Shown: piece after piece, positions 58,250 through 64,000 of the stretch
Layout: each line of letters starts with the position of its first letter
How positions within the stretch are numbered: position 1 is the stretch's first letter
Assembly (NCBI RefSeq): GCF_014192335.1
Contig: NZ_JACHXU010000001.1
Coordinates: 600,802-664,801, forward strand
Direction of reading: 5' to 3'
Length of the DNA: 64,000 nt
Origin: Aporhodopirellula rubra
Lineage (GTDB): Bacteria; Planctomycetota; Planctomycetia; Pirellulales; Pirellulaceae
Translations under genes and position numbers: made by a program
Notes under the pieces: generated by a model
The model's database searches: none
What the model was told of the DNA's origin: nothing
The model's input: only the letters and a program-made list of their open reading frames with translations

Positions 58250-58282
58250 GCTCGGCGGCGTAAGTGGCCGGGCTATTTTTTT
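58250..58282 (+). terminator. intrinsic terminator of the activator-HPt operon
   Basis: GCTCGGC pairs with GCCGGGC (one G-U) around a 10-base loop, then TA and seven Ts, about 30 bp after the HPt stop. Confidence 0.82.
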
Positions 58283-58423
58283 GCCTCGATCGTTTTCAGA
58301 TTGACGTAGCTGGTGTCGCTCACTCAAAGTGGTCGAGCGGTGTTCGTGCGGTTCAACCACACGCATTGGTCTCGAACGTGTTGTACGCGCTCCCGAGCAT
58401 TTGCCATAAACTTTGGCATCGTC

Positions 58424-58765
58424 CTACGTCATCGTCCGTGGCGACATCGCTTGGTCGGTATCACCAGGTGCTTTGTCTTCGTAACGCGACGCACGTTCGT
58501 AAAGCGATTGCACTTCGCCGACCACTCCGTCGATCGCCGCACCACGATGAATTGCCGGTTCGGGGCATTCGGTTCGGATACGATCTTTCAAAATGTTCGA
58601 TAAAGGCGGTTGCCCTTCGGAATGACGCGACCAACCGTTTGTCGAGAGGTTAGCCGTCAATTGTTCGGCCCGCTCGTGGTTGAACTCACCGCCGTTCTTG
58701 ATCGCGTCGCAGCAGAGTTCGGTGAGGTGTTGAAGAGTGGTTTCGATTTCGGCGTTGGGCGACAT
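58424..58765 (-). CDS. small hypothetical protein
   Basis: 113 residues with an AGGAG site seven bases before the ATG, which supports a real start. The N-terminal half is helical (AEIETTLQHLTELCCDAIKN, then NHERAEQLTANL); the C-terminal half is Arg/Glu-rich and probably flexible. No membrane helix, signal or known motif is visible. It converges with the HPt operon and lies downstream of ftsK on the same strand with a 164-bp gap. Confidence 0.6.
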   Translation of the reverse strand: MSPNAEIETTLQHLTELCCDAIKNGGEFNHERAEQLTANLSTNGWSRHSEGQPPLSNILKDRIRTECPEPAIHRGAAIDGVVGEVQSLYERASRYEDKAPGDTDQAMSPRTMT

Positions 58766-58929
58766 GAGGTGCTCCTGAGAGTTCGGTAAAACGGACTTCT
58801 GAAGCAGACCTAGGTTGCAAACGCCGCGCCAAGTTTGAACGCGGGACTACCGGTCGTTGACGACACGAGCGAGGTTAATGTGAACTCACCGAGTGTCGAT
58901 TGTTTGCATCTTATCGACGAACGAGTTGC

Positions 58930-61713
58930 TTATTCGTCGACGTCTTCATATTCCCCGTCGTCCTCGTAGGACTCTTCGTACTCTTCATATTCCTCGGCTT
59001 CGTTGACCGGCGATGTGCTCGTCGCGGCCGTTTTCGTGACGGTCTCTTCCTCTTCATCCGCGTCGACGGGGAGCCCCTGCATTTGTTGCCACTGGGCCAT
59101 CGTTAGCAGGACTTCGCGGGATTTCGAACCGTTGTACTGACCGACGATTCCGTCCTCGGCCATGTAGTCCACCAGGCGTGCGGCGCGGCCGTAACCGATT
59201 CCGAGGCAACGTTGAATCAACGACAACGAACCACGTCCCTCGCGAACGACGACTTCGATCGCGCTCTCGTAAAGTTCGTCCTTCTTGCGCAGGTTTTCGA
59301 CGTTGAGTTCACCGCTTCCCGCTTCGCCATCGGCGTCGATCTTGAGGTTCATCAATTCGCCGATGAATCGTTGTTCGCCACCGTTGCTGCAGTGATCACA
59401 AACGCGATCGATTTCCGCGTCGGACAAATATGTGCCTTGTCCACGAATCAGCGTGCTCGTTCCCGGCCAAAGGAACAGCATGTCACCGTTGCCGAGCAGT
59501 TTGTCGGCACCGTTTTCATCGAGCACAACTCGGCTGTCGGTTTTGCTGGCGACCTGGAAACTCAAACGCGCCGGCAGGTTACTCTTAATCAAACCCGTAA
59601 TGACGTCGACGGTTGGTTTCTGCGTCGCGAGGATCAAGTGGATTCCGACGGCACGACTCTTTTGAGCCAATCGAATGATGTGCTGTTCGACGTCTTTTCC
59701 AGCCGTCATCATCAGGTCGGCCATCTCGTCGGCGATGATCACGATGAAGGGAAGTTTGTCGGGCACGTCGCTGCCGCCGTCTTCTTCGTCGACTTCGAGA
59801 CGCCGCAGGACTTCTTCGCGGCCCAGGTCGTTGTAGCTGTTGATGTGTCGCACGCCGGCTTTAGCGAGCAACGAGTAGCGTTCTTCCATTTTGTCGACGG
59901 CCCAACCGAGGATCGCCTCGGCTTTTTTCATGTCCGTGATCACCGGGTGCATCAGGTGCGGTAGGCGTCCATAGCCGCTCAGTTCGACCATCTTTGGGTC
60001 GATCATCAGCATCCGTACTTCATCCGGTTTGCAGCACATCAAAATGCTGACGATGATCGCGTTGAGACAAACCGATTTACCCGTACCGGTTCGTCCAGCG
60101 ATCAACAGGTGAGGCATCTTGGCGAGATCGACCGGCATCGGCGCCCCCGACACGTCTTGGCCGAGGAACACGGGGATGTTCATCTTGTGAACGCGTGAGT
60201 CGGATTGCTCGATGACGTCACGCAGCCGCACGACTTGGCGGATCTCGTTGGGAACTTCGATTCCGACAGTATTCTTTCCTGGAATCGGCGCGACGACGCG
60301 AACGCTCGGAACACGCAACGCGATCGCGAGGTCGTCGGCGAGGGCGCTGATTTTGTTCAAACGCAAACCCGCCTCGAGTTCAATTTCATACTGCGCGATG
60401 ACGGGGCCGAGTTGGATGTCGGTGACCCGAACGTTGCACCCGAAGTTGCAGATCGTTTCCTGCAAAAGGATGGCTTTGCGGCGTGCCTCGGCTTCCTGTT
60501 CGTCGTAGTCGAACCCGTCACTGCTCTCGAGCAACTCGAGGCTCGGCAGGTGGTAATCCGTGAGATCGTCGCTGGTATCTTGCACGGCATCGTCGAGTTG
60601 GGCACGCATGTCTTTTTTGCGTGGAATTTGAATGTTCGGCTCGGGGGTCTCTTCGTGTGCCTCGTCGTTGCGAAGTGCGTGTACTTCGTCTTCATATTCG
60701 AGTTCGCGCGTGACCGGCTCGGGGGCTTCCTCGACGTATTCTTCCTCCTCGTATTCCTCTTCCTCGGTAGCAGGTTCTTTCGCGGTGCTGAGGCCCGCGA
60801 CGGCTTTGAGGCCAGCGGTGATTGCAGCCGCTTTACCCAACGTTTTCTGCGCTGTGGTTGCTGTTTCGGCGGCGGCTTCTTCGGCAGGGGCCTCGGTGGT
60901 TTCTTCGGTTGGACGCAGCGGGCCACGGATTTGAATGTTGGGCTCGGGTGGATCGACGCGTTGCTCCGGAACCGGTGGCACTTCACCGTCGAGAAGGATC
61001 GGCGAGTCAACGTCGCTGAACGGTTGACGCCGTCGTTTGAGCGTTACGGGCATCGCTCCTGCCGCCTTGGCGATCCCTCGACGTGAGACCTTGGCTCCGC
61101 CGACGACCACTTTGTGGCCGGCATAGACCAGCATGTAATCCGTCGTCAGTAACAGTCCAACCGCCAAGGTCGTGAGCGTCAGAATCCACGAGCCTACCGG
61201 GTGAAAATGTTGCAACAGGAACGTCGATCCCATCGCACCGAGGTAACCGCCGTTGCCGACGACGGGCATGCCGGCCAATTCAATCGTGGTCATCGACGCC
61301 GCCGTGCACGCACCGACGATCATCACGCATCCGCCGAGCGAACGCAGCACAGGGGCATTCATGTGGCCCCGCACCAAGAGCGCCGTCGCGATCCCTCCGC
61401 CCGCACCGATCAACAGCGAAACGCCAATCCCCAGTGCGTCGAGTGTCACCGCCGAAATCAACGCGCCGAGCGAACCGCACGCGTTTTGGACGCTTTCGTT
61501 GACAGGATAGGCCGAGACGTCAGGCGTATAGAACAGCGAAACCGGCCACACGGACGTCGGCACCGGATCGGCCGAGTCATGGGTCAGTACGGCGACGAAA
61601 GTCAGCAACGTCATCGCCACAATCATCAAGGCCGGAACGTCACGGCGGAGCGATACCGTGCGGACCGGATCCACGGCACTGGATTTCGCATCGGCTTTCG
61701 CGGCTGTCGACAT
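58930..61713 (-). CDS. ftsK: FtsK/SpoIIIE DNA translocase
   Basis: Membrane-anchored hexameric motor that pumps chromosome termini through the division site. The 927 residues start MSTAAKADAKSSAVDPVRTV; an extension of 30 codons is open but not family-like. Four membrane helices lie in about residues 30-215. A long acidic Glu/Pro/Thr linker follows, then the motor with LIAGRTGTGKSVCLNAI (Walker A), KLPFIVIIADEMADLMMTAG (Walker B) and LILATQKPTVDVITGLIKS. The gamma winged-helix domain is ESAIEVVVREGRGSLSLIQR. After it comes an acidic tail of about 40 residues, which is unusual, as gamma normally ends the protein. Planctomycetes divide without FtsZ, so its presence is of interest. It is divergent from guaB. 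Confidence 0.95.
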   Translation of the reverse strand: MSTAAKADAKSSAVDPVRTVSLRRDVPALMIVAMTLLTFVAVLTHDSADPVPTSVWPVSLFYTPDVSAYPVNESVQNACGSLGALISAVTLDALGIGVSLLIGAGGGIATALLVRGHMNAPVLRSLGGCVMIVGACTAASMTTIELAGMPVVGNGGYLGAMGSTFLLQHFHPVGSWILTLTTLAVGLLLTTDYMLVYAGHKVVVGGAKVSRRGIAKAAGAMPVTLKRRRQPFSDVDSPILLDGEVPPVPEQRVDPPEPNIQIRGPLRPTEETTEAPAEEAAAETATTAQKTLGKAAAITAGLKAVAGLSTAKEPATEEEEYEEEEYVEEAPEPVTRELEYEDEVHALRNDEAHEETPEPNIQIPRKKDMRAQLDDAVQDTSDDLTDYHLPSLELLESSDGFDYDEQEAEARRKAILLQETICNFGCNVRVTDIQLGPVIAQYEIELEAGLRLNKISALADDLAIALRVPSVRVVAPIPGKNTVGIEVPNEIRQVVRLRDVIEQSDSRVHKMNIPVFLGQDVSGAPMPVDLAKMPHLLIAGRTGTGKSVCLNAIIVSILMCCKPDEVRMLMIDPKMVELSGYGRLPHLMHPVITDMKKAEAILGWAVDKMEERYSLLAKAGVRHINSYNDLGREEVLRRLEVDEEDGGSDVPDKLPFIVIIADEMADLMMTAGKDVEQHIIRLAQKSRAVGIHLILATQKPTVDVITGLIKSNLPARLSFQVASKTDSRVVLDENGADKLLGNGDMLFLWPGTSTLIRGQGTYLSDAEIDRVCDHCSNGGEQRFIGELMNLKIDADGEAGSGELNVENLRKKDELYESAIEVVVREGRGSLSLIQRCLGIGYGRAARLVDYMAEDGIVGQYNGSKSREVLLTMAQWQQMQGLPVDADEEEETVTKTAATSTSPVNEAEEYEEYEESYEDDGEYEDVDE

Positions 61714-61966
61714 GGGCGAGGAATGAGCTGAGGGGACGGGAAACGGTCGATACCTTCGACGTGTGATCAAAACGGGGACAACTCGGACGAACGGGGCCGT
61801 CACCGTGGAATGCTAATTGTCAGCAGCGAACCGCTAGTTGCCCGCTTCCAATCGCTTCTTCCCCTTTCTTCGTCATCTTCTCATCCCGCCCTACAACAGA
61901 CTTCGTTTTCGCGTCATAATCTCTCGCCTTCCCGACTCACCCTCTCTCGGAAACGGCATCCCCTCA

Positions 61967-63451
61967 ATGTTTCACGACAAAATCGGCGACCTCGGCATCA
62001 CCTTTGACGACGTGCTCCTGCTTCCTGCCTACAGCGAGGTGGTGCCCAGCGAAGTCGATGTCAGCAGCCAGTTAACGCAGCGGATTCGGCTGCAAATCCC
62101 GCTGATTTCCTCGCCGATGGACACGGTCACCGAAGCCGAAATGGCGATCGCGTTGGCGAAAGAGGGAGGATTAGGCATTGTCCACAAAAACCTCTCCGTG
62201 CGGCAGCAAACCGAGGAAGTCCTCAAGGTGAAGCGGTCCGCCAACGGCATCATCGTGGACCCCGTCACGCTCTCGCCGGAAGAACAGGTCGGCAAAGCGG
62301 CGGAATTGATGGACCGGGCCAACGTCTCCGGTATCCCCATTGTGACGGCCGACCGAACCCTCGTTGGCATTCTCACGCGGCGAGATTTGCGGTTCCTCGA
62401 GGACCCGAACCTGCCCGTTTCCGAGGTCATGACTAAAAATAATTTAGTAACGGCTGTGGGGAATGTGAGTCTTGCGCAAGCTGAGAAGATTTTAACGGAA
62501 AAAAGGGTAGAGAAACTTCTCCTGATTGACGAAGAAAGAAAACTGACGGGGTTAATCACGATTCGCGACATCGACATGATGAAGCGGTTCCCGCGGGCAT
62601 GTAAAGATCCGCAGGGCCGGCTGCGTGTGGGCGCTGCGATCGGAGTCGGAGATTTCGAACGAGCTGAAAAACTGATCGCCCAAGGCGTCGACCTACTCGT
62701 GGTCGATTCCGCTCACGGGCACAGCAAGAACGTGATCGACACCGTCAAAGAAATTAAAACGAACAAAGCATGGGACATCGATGTTGTGGCGGGGAACGTC
62801 GCGACAGCTCAGGGGGCAGCGGATTTGATCGCTGCGGGAGCTGACGCGGTGAAGGTCGGCATCGGACCCGGGTCGATTTGTACGACGCGCGTGATCAGTG
62901 GCATCGGAGTGCCGCAGGTGACCGCGATTTTAAACGCCGTTCAAGTCGCTCATAAACAAAACATTCCTGTCATCGCGGACGGCGGCATTCGCTTCAGCGG
63001 TGACATCACCAAAGCACTCGCCGCCGGGGCGAACACGGTCATGATTGGCAGCCTTTTTGCCGGTCTCGCCGAAAGTCCCGGCAAAATGATTCTCTACCAA
63101 GGTCGCACATTCAAAGCGTACCGAGGAATGGGATCCATGGGCGCAATGGTGAAAGGAAGTAGTGACCGGTACCGCCAAAAAGGCACTGACGCGGGCAAAC
63201 TTGTCCCCGAAGGTGTCGAAGGTCGTGTGCCGTTCAAAGGACCACTGTCGGACTACGCCTACCAACTCGTTGGCGGGCTCCGGGCCGGCATGGGTTACAT
63301 CGGTACAAGGACGATCGACGAACTACGTCGTGACGCGAAATTCCTTCGCGTTTCGGCAGCCACGGTGAGGGAGAACCACCCGCATGACATTGCGATCACC
63401 CAAGAAGCGCCCAACTACAGCCCCGATGTCCATTCGGGCGATTCGAACTAA
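61967..63451 (+). CDS. guaB: inosine-5'-monophosphate dehydrogenase
   Basis: NAD-dependent conversion of IMP to XMP, the committing step of GMP synthesis. The 494-residue protein begins [20 protein letters not shown]; upstream in-frame codons are not family-like. Key elements are [20 protein letters not shown], two CBS domains (residues about 95-205), [17 protein letters not shown] with catalytic Cys305, the same number as in E. coli, and [18 protein letters not shown] of the active-site flap. Codon use within the second CBS domain (bases 62431-62560) is unlike the rest, about 41% GC by hand count. The last 26 bases overlap the start of the next gene. Confidence 0.96.
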   Translation: MFHDKIGDLGITFDDVLLLPAYSEVVPSEVDVSSQLTQRIRLQIPLISSPMDTVTEAEMAIALAKEGGLGIVHKNLSVRQQTEEVLKVKRSANGIIVDPVTLSPEEQVGKAAELMDRANVSGIPIVTADRTLVGILTRRDLRFLEDPNLPVSEVMTKNNLVTAVGNVSLAQAEKILTEKRVEKLLLIDEERKLTGLITIRDIDMMKRFPRACKDPQGRLRVGAAIGVGDFERAEKLIAQGVDLLVVDSAHGHSKNVIDTVKEIKTNKAWDIDVVAGNVATAQGAADLIAAGADAVKVGIGPGSICTTRVISGIGVPQVTAILNAVQVAHKQNIPVIADGGIRFSGDITKALAAGANTVMIGSLFAGLAESPGKMILYQGRTFKAYRGMGSMGAMVKGSSDRYRQKGTDAGKLVPEGVEGRVPFKGPLSDYAYQLVGGLRAGMGYIGTRTIDELRRDAKFLRVSAATVRENHPHDIAITQEAPNYSPDVHSGDSN

Positions 63452-64000
63452 TTCGCACCCAACGCGGCGACGCTCCCGGGCGTCCCGTGCGGCGATCGTG
63501 ATCGCCGCCTGCGGCATGTGGTTCAGTGGTACCGCATTCTCGCCCGTGTCGGCCCAATATCCGGCGTCGACACAGTCTCCCGCGGCGTCCCCACGGTCGC
63601 TCTCCACGGGGCCCCCGAATTCTTTCTACGGCCAGAATTCGCAGAGCACATCGGCCGGCTCGATGAATCAGTCCCGTTCGATGCATCAAACGGGCACGAC
63701 GGGATGGAACGGGAACCCCGGTTTCCGTCCGGTCCCGAAGGTTCGCTCCTCGGCGATGTATCCGAGCACGATCAACAACGCATCGGCGGGTACCACGCCC
63801 ACGCAGCGACCAGGGTGGAACCTGAAGTGGCGGACGAGCCCGCAAATCGCGGCCGAACAAGCTCGTGAAATCAGCGATGCCGCGTTCGAGCAACCTGCTC
63901 AACCCTCGCGACAGCCACAAATCGTTGCGACCGCTGCCGACAGCGCCCGCGTCGATTCTCGCACAGCATCGCTCGCGATTCAGCCTAACCGGTTGCGTCA
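63426..64000 (+). CDS. secreted Ser/Gln/Asn-rich protein, 3' end beyond the window
   Basis: The frame opens at ATG 63426 inside the end of guaB and stays open to the last base (191 codons). The product begins with an Arg-rich stretch ([20 protein letters not shown]) and an export signal ([20 protein letters not shown], cleavage likely before QYP). The mature part is rich in Ser, Gln, Thr, Asn and Pro with no recognisable domain so far. An internal ATG at 63516 is a weaker alternative start because it cuts the signal peptide short. Overlap with guaB by 26 bases suggests co-transcription. Function unknown; the C-terminal part is missing. Confidence 0.7.
   Translation, partial: MSIRAIRTNSHPTRRRSRASRAAIVIAACGMWFSGTAFSPVSAQYPASTQSPAASPRSLSTGPPNSFYGQNSQSTSAGSMNQSRSMHQTGTTGWNGNPGFRPVPKVRSSAMYPSTINNASAGTTPTQRPGWNLKWRTSPQIAAEQAREISDAAFEQPAQPSRQPQIVATAADSARVDSRTASLAIQPNRLR

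Overview
The window reads as a single block of chromosome from a GC-rich marine planctomycete of the Pirellulaceae (Rhodopirellula-like). The evidence is the gene content: two secreted formylglycine-type sulfatases, a DUF1598-type secreted protein, a type II secretion pseudopilin set, lineage-style hypothetical membrane proteins, and mostly single genes or short operons rather than long conserved ones. I see no tRNA, rRNA, CRISPR array, insertion sequence, integrase or phage gene. Family names come from reading the translated sequence; no database search was run.

Layout. 0-4.6 kb: rpsB, tsf (with a clear terminator) and rlmL. 4.6-12 kb: a TerB/DUF533-like protein, a secreted HExxH protein, and a GspK-GspL-GspM-like inner-membrane platform for type II secretion. 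12-14.7 kb: a photolyase fused to a renalase-like FAD oxidoreductase. 14.8-16.6 kb: an AtpI-like protein and ATP synthase subunit a, without the other F0F1 genes. 16.8-27 kb: an amidohydrolase, a CPBP membrane protease, an ABC protein with eroded catalytic motifs, an ABC-2 permease, a ChlI/MoxR-like AAA ATPase, threonine aldolase and hisD. 27-32 kb: planctomycete-type hypotheticals. 32-38.7 kb: valS, cimA with a translationally coupled membrane protein, and nagB. 38.8-45.7 kb: a sulfatase, a large secreted repeat protein, a leucine-rich-repeat protein with a histidine-rich tail, and a small secreted Cys-Pro repeat protein. 45.9-53.9 kb: leuS, an NhaC-type antiporter, a second sulfatase and a ketosynthase-like protein lacking the usual active-site residues.

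54-58.3 kb is the most interesting stretch. A near-consensus sigma-54 promoter (GG and GC exactly 10 nt apart) precedes five small genes: a CsbD/ElaB-like protein, three other short membrane proteins, and a YqjE/holin-X-like protein. A terminator and then an NtrC-type sigma-54 activator overlapping a small HPt protein follow. Together they look like a self-contained sigma-54-controlled membrane-stress or ribosome-tethering module.

58.4-64 kb: a small hypothetical gene, ftsK, divergent guaB (with a locally AT-rich patch in its second CBS domain) and a secreted protein that starts inside the end of guaB and runs off the window.
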